This document shows positions 8,144-16,355 of a stretch of DNA of 64,000 nucleotides, piece after piece; position 1 is the stretch's first letter; each line of letters opens with the position of its first letter. A program made the translations under genes and the position numbers. The notes beneath the pieces are model-generated. The model saw only the letters and a program-made list of their open reading frames with translations. It did no database searches and was not told the origin of the DNA. The stretch spans positions 1,488,001 through 1,552,000 of the forward strand of contig NZ_JAHCAS010000001.1 of NCBI RefSeq assembly GCF_019634775.1, given 5' to 3'. The stretch is from Dokdonella sp. GTDB lineage: Bacteria > Pseudomonadota > Gammaproteobacteria > Xanthomonadales > Rhodanobacteraceae.

Positions 8144-9589
8144 GTGCACGACACCCTGCTCTTGTTCGGCGCCACCGGCGACCTCGCCGTCCGCATGCTG
8201 TTCCCCTCGATCGCGCACCTGCTGCGCGACCGCCTCTTGCCGGTCGACTTCCGCGTCATCGCCATCGGTCGCCAGGACTATTCGGCCGAGCAGTTCCGCC
8301 AATGGCTCGGTCCACGCATGCAGGAAATCGCTGCGAAGGAGCTGCGCGGGGGCGACCTCGAACTGCTGCTGCCGCGCGTCGACTACATCTGCGCCGACCT
8401 CACCGACCCCACTTCGATCCCGCGCCAGCTGGGCTTCGCGCGTGGCCGCCATTGCGTGAGCTACCTGGCGACTCCGCCCGGCTTGTTCATCGCGATCACC
8501 CAGGGCCTCAAGGCGGCCGGCCTGCTCGACACACCGTCGCGACTCGTGCTCGAAAAACCGCTCGGCCACGACCTCGCCTCGGCGCGGGAGATCAACGCGG
8601 CGATCCGCGACTGCGTCAGCGAGGACCGCGTATTCCGCATCGACCACTACCTCGGCAAGGCGGCCGTACAGAACCTGCTCGCGCTGCGCTTCGGCAATAC
8701 CCTGCTCGAGGCAGTGTGGAACCACCAGTGGATCGAGTCGGTCGACATCCTCATTGCCGAGACCGCCGGCGTCGATGGACGTGACGGCTACTACGCGACC
8801 TCGGGCGCGTTGCGCGACATGGTGCAGAACCACGTGCTGCAACTGCTCTGCCTGATTGCGATGGAGCCGCCGTCGTCGCTCGGCGCCGACAGCGTGCGCG
8901 ACGAGAAGCTCAAGGTTCTGCGTGCACTGCGGCCGATGCGCGTCGACGAGGCCGCGCGTGATTCGGTGCGTGGGCGCTACGCCTCTGGCGTGGTCGAGAG
9001 CCGTGCCGTGTCGGGCTACGCGCCGCCCGACGGCCAGGACACAGAAACCTTCGTCGCCGTGCGCGCGGAAGTCGATAACTGGCGCTGGTCAGGCGTGCCA
9101 TTCCGCCTGTGCACCGGCAAGCGCCTGAGCGAACGCGTGACCCAGATCGTCGTCTCGTTCCGGCCGGTCTCGCACTGGTTGTTCGAGAATCCACGACGCG
9201 AGCGGGCCGCGCCGAACCGCCTGTTGATCCGCCTGCAGCCCGAGGAGGACATCGAACTCGGCCTGATGAGCAGCCTCGCCGGTTCCGAATGGGGCGCGCT
9301 CGAACTGCAGCCGCTGTCGCTCGACCTGTCGATGCCGCGCGGCGGGCAGCGGCGCATCGCCTACGAGCGCCTGCTGCTCGATGCGCTCAACGGCAACACC
9401 GCGCTGTTCGTGCGCAGCGACGAAGTCGAGGCGGCTTGGGCCTGGGTCGACAGCATCGTTGCCGCGTGGTCGCAGGCACAACTGCCGGTACTGTCGTATC
9501 CGGCTGGCTCGTGGGGACCGGACGAAGCCGCCGATTTCCTGCCCGGTACGCTGACTGCGCCGTGCCGTACCGATCGGAGCAGGCGGTGA
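8144..9589 (+). CDS. zwf: Glucose-6-phosphate 1-dehydrogenase
   Basis: Oxidises glucose-6-phosphate to 6-phosphogluconolactone with NAD(P)+, the entry step of the Entner-Doudoroff and pentose phosphate routes. The 481-residue protein has the nucleotide-binding LLFGATGDLA at its N-terminus and the active-site signature RIDHYLGK (about residues 165-172). The start is GTG, eight bases after GAGAAGG. It is the first gene of a five-gene operon; its stop overlaps glk by four bases (GTGA). A palindrome just upstream suggests repressor control. Confidence 0.97.
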   Translation: MHDTLLLFGATGDLAVRMLFPSIAHLLRDRLLPVDFRVIAIGRQDYSAEQFRQWLGPRMQEIAAKELRGGDLELLLPRVDYICADLTDPTSIPRQLGFARGRHCVSYLATPPGLFIAITQGLKAAGLLDTPSRLVLEKPLGHDLASAREINAAIRDCVSEDRVFRIDHYLGKAAVQNLLALRFGNTLLEAVWNHQWIESVDILIAETAGVDGRDGYYATSGALRDMVQNHVLQLLCLIAMEPPSSLGADSVRDEKLKVLRALRPMRVDEAARDSVRGRYASGVVESRAVSGYAPPDGQDTETFVAVRAEVDNWRWSGVPFRLCTGKRLSERVTQIVVSFRPVSHWLFENPRRERAAPNRLLIRLQPEEDIELGLMSSLAGSEWGALELQPLSLDLSMPRGGQRRIAYERLLLDALNGNTALFVRSDEVEAAWAWVDSIVAAWSQAQLPVLSYPAGSWGPDEAADFLPGTLTAPCRTDRSRR

Positions 9590-10602
9590 ACACCCTGCTC
9601 GCCGACGTCGGCGGCACCAACGTGCGCTTCGCGCTCGCCGACACGGCGGCGCGGGATCCATTGCTGACGGCGACGATCCGCCGCTATCGCGTCGCCGATT
9701 TCGCCGATTTCAGTGCCGCCGCGCGCCGGTACCTCACCGACCAGAATGCACGTCCGAGACATGCGGTGTTCGCCTTTGCCGGGCCGGTCGGTGGCGATCT
9801 CGTGCACATCACCAACCATCCGTGGAGCATCGACCTGTCGCGCCTGCGCGCCGAACTCGAACTCGCGGACGGTCTGCGAGCGATCAACGACTTTGCCGCG
9901 ATGAGCCACGCCGTATGCCTGCTCCGCGACGATGACACCGCGCGCATCGGCGTGCCGGCGCCGGCCGCCGTCGGTGCCGCCGCGCAGCAGACCTTCGCCG
10001 TCGTCGGTCCGGGTACCGGACTCGGCGTCGGTGCGTTGGTCGCGCGCGAGGGCCATGTCGACGCGCTGTCGAGCGAAGGCGGTCACCTCAGCTTTGCGCC
10101 GCGCAACGAGCACGAGATCGACCTGTTGCGCCGCCTCGCTGCGCGCTTCGGCCGTGTCTCGAACGAGCGCCTGCTGTGCGGCGCCGGCCTCGTCAACCTG
10201 TATTCGGTGCTGGCCGAGATCGATGGTGTGCGCCCCGATGTCATGCAACCGGAGGACATCACGGCGCGCGCCGACGCCGGCAGCGACCCGCGCAGCGTGC
10301 GCACGGTCGAACTGTTCTGTGAACTGCTCGGTGCGGTCGCCGGCGACGTCGTGCTCGCTTTCGCCGCCTGGGATGGCGTGTACCTGACCGGCGGCCTGAC
10401 ACCGCGGTTACGGCCCTGGCTCGAACGTGGCGCGTTCCGCGCACGTTTTGAGGACAAGGGTCGTTTTGCCGCGCGCCTGGCCGAGGTGCCGACCGTCGCC
10501 GTGTTGCATGCCGACGCTGGCCTGCTCGGCTGCGCCGCGCGTGCCGTGCTCGATGCCGGCGGCCGTCCGCAGCGCGCGCCGGTGCACGGAGCCGGCGCAT
10601 GA
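9586..10602 (+). CDS. glk: Glucokinase
   Basis: Phosphorylates glucose with ATP. The 338-residue protein belongs to the E. coli Glk family: DVGGTNVRFAL (phosphate 1 motif) at the N-terminus, FAFAGPVGGD, AINDFAAMSHAV, GPGTGLGVGAL (adenosine region) and EGGHLSFAP (glucose binding). The GTG start overlaps the zwf stop, and its own stop overlaps pgl as ATGA, so translation is coupled on both sides. Its place inside an Entner-Doudoroff operon implies that much of the sugar arrives as free glucose, consistent with the nearby GH1 enzyme. Confidence 0.96.
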   Translation: MNTLLADVGGTNVRFALADTAARDPLLTATIRRYRVADFADFSAAARRYLTDQNARPRHAVFAFAGPVGGDLVHITNHPWSIDLSRLRAELELADGLRAINDFAAMSHAVCLLRDDDTARIGVPAPAAVGAAAQQTFAVVGPGTGLGVGALVAREGHVDALSSEGGHLSFAPRNEHEIDLLRRLAARFGRVSNERLLCGAGLVNLYSVLAEIDGVRPDVMQPEDITARADAGSDPRSVRTVELFCELLGAVAGDVVLAFAAWDGVYLTGGLTPRLRPWLERGAFRARFEDKGRFAARLAEVPTVAVLHADAGLLGCAARAVLDAGGRPQRAPVHGAGA

Positions 10603-11333
10603 ACGCGCAGGACGATCCGCGCATCCTCTTCGAGGAATACGCCGGGGAGGTGGCCTGGGTGGCGCACAGCGTCGCCGTGATCGCCGCCGCGCTCGTGGAG
10701 CGTCTGGAACGCGAAGCTCGCGCCCGGTTGCTGCTGTCGGGCGGGTCGACACCGTTGCCGGTGTACAAGGCGCTCGGTGCTGCTCCCCTCGACTGGTCGC
10801 GCATCGACATCGGTCTGGTCGACGAGCGCGATGTCGGTGCCGATGACGATGGCAGCAATGCGCGCCTCGTGCGCACGACGCTGGTCGCTGCCTTGGCCGA
10901 ACGCGGTCTCGACACGAACTTCCATCCGCTGCGCGAACGCGCAGCCGTCGCCGCCACCGCGATCGACCGCGCGAACGCCGATCCGCGCGTCGATCCGGCT
11001 GGTGCGGTCCTGGTCCTCGGCATGGGTGACGACGGCCACACCGCTTCGCTGTTCCCGGGTTCGCGCGACCTCGCTGCCGCATTCGCCACCCGGCAGCCGT
11101 ATGCCCTTCTCGATGCAAGCGGTTGTGGTGCGGCCGGGCGCTGGCCGCAGCGGCTCACCCTGACCCGTGCCGGTCTCGTCGCGGCTGCCGCGCGCATCCT
11201 GCTGCTGCGCGGCACCGCCAAGCGCACCGTACTCGAACGCGCGCTCGATGCGGGTTCGCACGAGGCGTTGCCGATCTGCTGTGCGATCGACGCACCCAAC
11301 GCGCCGCTGCGCGTGATCGCGTGTCGCGAGTGA
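10599..11333 (+). CDS. pgl: 6-phosphogluconolactonase
   Basis: Hydrolyses 6-phosphogluconolactone to 6-phosphogluconate. The 244-residue protein is of the SOL/DevB type: LLLSGGSTPLPVYKAL near residue 45, DIGLVDERDV, and GMGDDGHTASLFPG near residue 145, the last carrying catalytic residues of the family. Its ATG overlaps the glk stop by four bases. edd follows 15 bases later with a CAGGAG ribosome site. Third gene of the operon. Confidence 0.96.
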   Translation: MNAQDDPRILFEEYAGEVAWVAHSVAVIAAALVERLEREARARLLLSGGSTPLPVYKALGAAPLDWSRIDIGLVDERDVGADDDGSNARLVRTTLVAALAERGLDTNFHPLRERAAVAATAIDRANADPRVDPAGAVLVLGMGDDGHTASLFPGSRDLAAAFATRQPYALLDASGCGAAGRWPQRLTLTRAGLVAAAARILLLRGTAKRTVLERALDAGSHEALPICCAIDAPNAPLRVIACRE

Positions 11334-11348
11334 AACAGGAGCTGCCCC

Positions 11349-13259
11349 ATGAACCTCGATCCGCGCGTCGAAGCTGTCACCGAACGCATCCGTGCGCGCA
11401 GTCGACGTACGCGTACCGCCTACCTCGCCCTCGTCGATGCAAAACGCGAGGCGCCGTCGCGTGCGCGCATGAGCTGCGCCAACCTCGCCCACGCCTTCGC
11501 CGCCTGCAATGCGCACGACAAGGCCGCGCTGCGTGGTGTACGCGGGCCGAACCTCGGCATCGTGACCGCCTTCAACGACATGCTCTCGGCGCACCAGCCG
11601 TTCGAGCGCTACCCTGATCTGATCCGCGAGGCTGCGCGTCGCTGCGGTGCGACCGCCCAGGTCGCCGGGGGCGTGCCGGCGATGTGCGACGGCGTGACCC
11701 AGGGTCGCATCGGCATGGAACTGTCGCTGTTCAGTCGCGACGTCATCGCCCAGGCGACCGCAATCGCGCTCTGCCACGACATGTTCGATGCCGCACTCTG
11801 CCTTGGCGTGTGCGACAAGATCGTGCCGGGGCTGCTGATTGGGGCGCTTGCCTTCGGCCACCTGCCGACCGTGTTCGTGCCGGCTGGGCCGATGACGCCT
11901 GGCATCTCCAACGCGGCCAAGGTCGAGGTACGCGAGCGCTATGCCGCCGGAGAGGCCACGCGCGAGGAGTTGCTAGCGGTCGAGGAAGGCTCGTACCACG
12001 GCGCCGGTACTTGTACGTTCTACGGCACCGCCAATTCGAACCAGATCCTGCTCGAGGCGATGGGTCTGCAATTGCCGGGCGCCTCGTTCGTCAATCCCGG
12101 CACCGCGCTGCGTGAGGCGTTGACCATTGCCGCAGTCGAGCGCGCCGCCGCGATCACTGCGCTCGGCGACGACTTCCGTCCGCTCGGCCACCTGGTTGAC
12201 GAACGTGCCCTGGTCAACGCAATCGTCGCCCTGCTCGCCACTGGCGGTTCGACCAACCACACGATCCACTTCGTCGCCGTCGCACGCGCCGCCGGCTTGC
12301 TCGTCACCTGGGACGATTTCGACGCGCTCGCGCAATGCGTGCCGCTGCTCGCGCGCGTCTATCCAAATGGCGACGCCGACGTGAACCAGTTCCACGCCGC
12401 CGGCGGCACCGCCTTCGTGTTTCGTGAACTGCTCGAAGCGGGCCTGATGCACGATCTCCCGACGATCGTCGACGGCGGCCTGCGCGCCTACACGCGCGAG
12501 CCGCGTCTCGACGGCGGAACCCTGAGCTGGGTCGATGGCGCAGCGAAGAGTGCCGACGCGAGCGTCGTGCGCGCTGTCGCCGATGCGTTCGAGCCGACCG
12601 GTGGCCTGCGCCTGGTCGACGGCAACCTCGGCCGGGCCCTGGTCAAGGTGTCGGCGGTGAAACCCGAGCGACGACGCATCGATGCCGTCGCCGTCGTCGT
12701 CGACGATCCGGCCGAACTGCGCGCTCGCCACAAGGCCGGTCGGCTGCCGCGCGACTTCGTTGCCGTGCTGCGCTGGCAGGGGCCGCGCGCGAACGGCATG
12801 CCCGAGCAGCACAGCCTGATGCCGTTGCTCGGCATGTTGCAGAACCAGGGGCGCCACGTCGCCCTGGTCACGGATGGGCGCCTGTCGGGCGCGTCCGGAA
12901 AGGTGCTGTCGGCGATCCATGTCACGCCCGAGGCCGCGCTCGGCGGTCCACTCGCGCGCGTACGCGACGGCGACCGCATCATCCTCGATGGCGACGCCGG
13001 TGTGCTGCACGTCGACGTCGACGTGCAGGAATGGAACACGCGCCTGCCGGCGCCGAGCACCGCGCCGCCCGGCGACGATCTCGGCCGCGTGCTGTTCGGC
13101 GCGAACCGCGCGCTGGCCGGCCCGGCCGACGAGGGCGCGCTGTCGATCACGTGCGGCGTGCCGTTCGCGGCCGGCGGTGGTGATGGTGCGCCGCATGAAT
13201 CCGAATACGATATCGGTCGCATCGCCGCTCACGTACCGACCGAAGCGAAGGACGCCTGA
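11349..13259 (+). CDS. edd: Phosphogluconate dehydratase
   Basis: Dehydrates 6-phosphogluconate to 2-keto-3-deoxy-6-phosphogluconate using a [4Fe-4S] cluster. The 636-residue protein is of the IlvD/Edd family at normal Edd length. Signatures include GIVTAFNDMLSAHQPFERYP, MCDGVTQG and LCLGVCDKIVPG with conserved cysteines, FVPAGPMTPGISN, and HGAGTCTFYGTANSNQ. Its final base is the first base of the eda start (TGATG), so both steps of the pathway are co-translated. Confidence 0.97.
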   Translation: MNLDPRVEAVTERIRARSRRTRTAYLALVDAKREAPSRARMSCANLAHAFAACNAHDKAALRGVRGPNLGIVTAFNDMLSAHQPFERYPDLIREAARRCGATAQVAGGVPAMCDGVTQGRIGMELSLFSRDVIAQATAIALCHDMFDAALCLGVCDKIVPGLLIGALAFGHLPTVFVPAGPMTPGISNAAKVEVRERYAAGEATREELLAVEEGSYHGAGTCTFYGTANSNQILLEAMGLQLPGASFVNPGTALREALTIAAVERAAAITALGDDFRPLGHLVDERALVNAIVALLATGGSTNHTIHFVAVARAAGLLVTWDDFDALAQCVPLLARVYPNGDADVNQFHAAGGTAFVFRELLEAGLMHDLPTIVDGGLRAYTREPRLDGGTLSWVDGAAKSADASVVRAVADAFEPTGGLRLVDGNLGRALVKVSAVKPERRRIDAVAVVVDDPAELRARHKAGRLPRDFVAVLRWQGPRANGMPEQHSLMPLLGMLQNQGRHVALVTDGRLSGASGKVLSAIHVTPEAALGGPLARVRDGDRIILDGDAGVLHVDVDVQEWNTRLPAPSTAPPGDDLGRVLFGANRALAGPADEGALSITCGVPFAAGGGDGAPHESEYDIGRIAAHVPTEAKDA

Positions 13260-13930
13260 TGACCGCAACGCCCGTCGTGCAGCCACTGTTCCGTCAGGCG
13301 ACCGAACTGCTGCGTGGCGCCGGCATCATGCCGGTCGTCACGGTCGAGCGGGCCGGGCAGGGTCGCTCGATCGCCCTGGCGCTCGCCGAAGGCGGTCTCG
13401 GCGCGATCGAAATCACCCTGCGCACGCCAGCCGCACTGGCCGCGATCTCGGCGGCCAAGCGCGACGTGCCAGGCATGCTGGTCGGCGCCGGCACCATCCT
13501 CGACCCGGCGCAGGCGCAGGACGCGCTCGCCGCCGGCGCCGATTTCATCGTCACGCCAGGTACGACGCCGGCGCTGGCCGAGGCACTCGCCGCCTTGCCG
13601 ATCCCGTGCATCCCCGGCGCGGCGACGATCAGCGAGATGCTTGCCCTCGCCGCACTCGGCTTCGAATCGCTGAAGCTGTTCCCGGCCGTGCCGATTGGCG
13701 GCATCGCTCTGCTCAACTCCGTCGCCGGCCCGCTGCCGCAACTGCGCTTCTGCCCGACCGGTGGCATCGACGAAGCGAGTGCTCCGGCCTTCCTCGCCCT
13801 GCCGAACGTGGTCTGCGTCGGTGGCTCGTGGATGGTGTCGAAGGAATGGATTGCCGCCGGCCGCTTCGACGCGGTCACCGAATCCGCCGCCCGCGCCCGC
13901 GCCCTCATCGACGCCCGCCCGTCCGCGTAG
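13259..13930 (+). CDS. eda: KDPG aldolase
   Basis: Cleaves 2-keto-3-deoxy-6-phosphogluconate to pyruvate and glyceraldehyde-3-phosphate. The 223-residue protein has IEITLRT (catalytic Glu about 51), FIVTPGTTP and the Schiff-base lysine in LKLFPA (about Lys139), all standard for class I KDPG/KHG aldolases. It is the last gene of the zwf-glk-pgl-edd-eda operon. I saw no strong terminator after it; the next gene begins within 80 bases. Confidence 0.97.
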   Translation: MTATPVVQPLFRQATELLRGAGIMPVVTVERAGQGRSIALALAEGGLGAIEITLRTPAALAAISAAKRDVPGMLVGAGTILDPAQAQDALAAGADFIVTPGTTPALAEALAALPIPCIPGAATISEMLALAALGFESLKLFPAVPIGGIALLNSVAGPLPQLRFCPTGGIDEASAPAFLALPNVVCVGGSWMVSKEWIAAGRFDAVTESAARARALIDARPSA

Positions 13931-14004
13931 GCAGCGCTCCGGGGCGAGTCTGATGGTGGCGATCCATGGCAACATCGCTGCTACGCCGAAGTTCGTCGCG
14001 CTCG

Positions 14005-14916
14005 ATGATGAAGAAGTTCCTGCAACGTGCCTCCATGATGGCTATGCTGCTCGCTGCATCCGTGCAGGGGGCGACCACGGTGCAGTTGCCGGGTTGGGTC
14101 TGCACGCATCCCGACGCACTGTTCGTCGACGGCTTCCAGGGCGCGGCGGCGGTCACGCGCCTGCCGTCGAACGGCAGCGGCGGTGCGACCGGCAACTCGA
14201 CTCGCACCGCGACTGCAGCCGGTTTCGGCACGCGTACGGTCTACGCCTACGTGCCGCCCGTGTATTCGCCGACGCAACCGATGCCGCTGGTGCTCGCCCT
14301 GCACGGCCAGGCCGGCAGCCAGGCGGCGGCCGATGCGCAGGCGCAGGCCGTGCGCAATGCCTGGGCGACGGTCGCCGCGACGCAGGGCTTCATCGTAATC
14401 GCCCCGGTGGCGTCAGGCGCGAGCGGTGGCTGGATCGTTCCGGGCGTTCCCGACGAGCCGAGCGACTACGCCATCTTCGCCGCCGCCATTGCCGATGCCG
14501 AGGCGGCTTGGAACATCGACCGCTCGCGGCGCATCGGCTGGGGCTTCTCGGCCGGTGGCCACGTCATGCACGACCTCGTCCTCAACCACTACAGCACGCA
14601 GGTGACGATCGACACCTTCGCCGCCTATGCGGTCAGCGCGGGCGCGCTGGCCGGCCTCGCTTGCAGCGGCCTATCGAGCGCGCAATGCAGCGCGCTCGTC
14701 GCCGCCGCGCCGCGGCGCATCCCGGTCGACTTTCATGTCGGCAATGGTGATCCACTCGTCACCCAGGTGCTCGATGACAGCAACCGCTTCCTCGCCAGCG
14801 GCTGGGCCAACACCATCGACACCTGGCTCACGCTGTTCGTCGGCAATCACACCTACAGCAGCACGCATGCGGCACAGATCTGGACCAACCTCTGTCCGTT
14901 CCAGGTCGTGCCATGA
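14005..14916 (+). CDS. Secreted alpha/beta hydrolase of the PHB depolymerase/feruloyl esterase type
   Basis: About 303 residues with a signal peptide (MMKKFLQRASMMAMLLAASVQG). The ATG at 14005 places the signal peptide first; an in-frame ATG at 13966 with a GGTGG site is an alternative. The alpha/beta-hydrolase marks are LVLALHGQAGS (oxyanion hole) and the nucleophile elbow GWGFSAGGH; a Asp (NGDPL) and His (VGNHTYSS) complete a plausible triad. The layout resembles exported polyhydroxyalkanoate depolymerases and feruloyl esterases. Near the mature N-terminus it carries ALFVDGFQ, similar to the C-terminal ends of two other exported proteins here (see findings). The true ester substrate is unknown. 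Confidence 0.75.
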   Translation: MMKKFLQRASMMAMLLAASVQGATTVQLPGWVCTHPDALFVDGFQGAAAVTRLPSNGSGGATGNSTRTATAAGFGTRTVYAYVPPVYSPTQPMPLVLALHGQAGSQAAADAQAQAVRNAWATVAATQGFIVIAPVASGASGGWIVPGVPDEPSDYAIFAAAIADAEAAWNIDRSRRIGWGFSAGGHVMHDLVLNHYSTQVTIDTFAAYAVSAGALAGLACSGLSSAQCSALVAAAPRRIPVDFHVGNGDPLVTQVLDDSNRFLASGWANTIDTWLTLFVGNHTYSSTHAAQIWTNLCPFQVVP

Positions 14917-15209
14917 CCACGCTCCCCTGCGCGACGGCGTTCCTGCCGAGGCGCTCTCCAAGGGCGGCGCAATCCGATCTTCGCCATCGCTGCGTCGACT
15001 CCGAAGGTGGCCGCGAATAGCCTCTCGTTCTCTCGTCGTCGCGGCGCAAGCCGGACAGCGTGCAGCGCGGGGAACGTTCGACGGATGACCCCGCCCCCTG
15101 ATTTCCGATCACGAGGCGTCGGCCCGGACCGCACTGGTGAGCACCACCGCGGCGATGGCGGCTGTCGGGATTGTGGATGGCATCCTGATGGGTGTTGCCG
15201 GCACCTGGA

Positions 15210-16295
15210 TCAGCGCCGCGATCCCGACGGCGGACGCTGGCCGCCGATCCAGCCTACGAGGTCATCGAAGGCGCCGGCGATTTCGTCCGCGCGTAGCGTG
15301 CAATGACCTTCGCGTTCGACCCACTGCTGCACGAAGTTCGCGCCGCGGCCGGCCGTGCGCGTGCGTAGTGCATAACCGTTCGGCCAGCTCACCGGCACCA
15401 ACGGATCGGCCAGCGTGTGCAGGGCCAGCACGGGTCTTTCGAGCTTTCCGCTCGGCGTGTACCAGCGCGCGAGGTAAGGCATCGCTGCCGCGTCGCCGCT
15501 GTAACGCCGCACGCGCGCGTTGAGGTTCGCGTCGTCGCCGGTGCCCACGTAGGCGAAGTCGCGGTTGTCGAACGGATTGGCGCCGGTCCGCTGCTGCACT
15601 TCCTTGACGACATAGCCGAGGAAGGCGATCACGTCGGGCAGGTTGTCGTCGGTCGAGCCGGGTTGCAGGGAGCGCAGCGCCGCAGCCGCAGTCGGATTCG
15701 AGCGCAGCGCCTCGGCGATGCGCTCGCCCACGAGTCGGTCGGGCATGTAGTCGGCCGGTACCGGCACGAGCGGACCGAGCAGGTCGGGGAAGTAGGCGTC
15801 GAATGCCGCGCGCACGTCGAAGGCATGCTGGACGAGGTCGCCGGCCGCGCCGAGTGCGCCGCACAGGGCAAGGCCGCCGGCATAGACCTGCGGCATCGTT
15901 TCGACCGCATGCACGGTCAGCAGGCCGCCCATCGACGCACCCATCGCCAGCGTGCGCGTCGGCTTGCCGTGGCGCTTCACGAAGAACCGGCGCAGCCGCT
16001 CGCTGTCGGCAACGGCCTGCTCCACCGCCCAGCCGCTGCGCGAGTAGCCCGACTGCGCGACGGCATAGCCGCGCTCGACGAGCTTGCCCAGCGAGTCCGG
16101 CAGCGGGCGCCCGGCATCGAAGCGCACGTCACCGATCGAGTAGCCGTGGAAATAGACCACCAGCCCGCGGTTCCACTGCGCCGGCACGTCGATGCGGTAG
16201 TGCGCGCCATCGAGTGTGCCGGTATCGACGCGTGCCGCGTCGGCTTGGGCCAGGCTCGCCAGCAGCAGACCGGCGAGGAAGATCAGGATGCGCAT
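15210..16295 (-). CDS. Secreted alpha/beta hydrolase
   Basis: A 361-residue exported hydrolase with a signal peptide (MRILIFLAGLLLASLAQADA). It shows an oxyanion segment VVYFHGYSIG, the nucleophile elbow MGASMGG (G-x-S-x-G), a candidate acid in LHTLADPLVPV and the catalytic His in EREGHCTL. The C-terminal lobe is preceded by an insertion (about residues 150-250) that may form a lid. The 293 bases between it and the previous gene hold no gene I can support. The family includes esterases and peptidases; substrate not predictable. Confidence 0.8.
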   Translation of the reverse strand: MRILIFLAGLLLASLAQADAARVDTGTLDGAHYRIDVPAQWNRGLVVYFHGYSIGDVRFDAGRPLPDSLGKLVERGYAVAQSGYSRSGWAVEQAVADSERLRRFFVKRHGKPTRTLAMGASMGGLLTVHAVETMPQVYAGGLALCGALGAAGDLVQHAFDVRAAFDAYFPDLLGPLVPVPADYMPDRLVGERIAEALRSNPTAAAALRSLQPGSTDDNLPDVIAFLGYVVKEVQQRTGANPFDNRDFAYVGTGDDANLNARVRRYSGDAAAMPYLARWYTPSGKLERPVLALHTLADPLVPVSWPNGYALRTRTAGRGANFVQQWVEREGHCTLRADEIAGAFDDLVGWIGGQRPPSGSRR

Positions 16296-16355
16296 GACGG
16301 GCTCCGCGAAGGAAGTGTGCGCAGCGTAGCGGCCGATGAGGGAATGCGGAACGTG

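Noticed and set aside
10083..11861. A 592-codon minus-strand frame across glk, pgl and edd
   Set aside because: Opposite to three well-identified overlapping genes; composition typical of a shadow.
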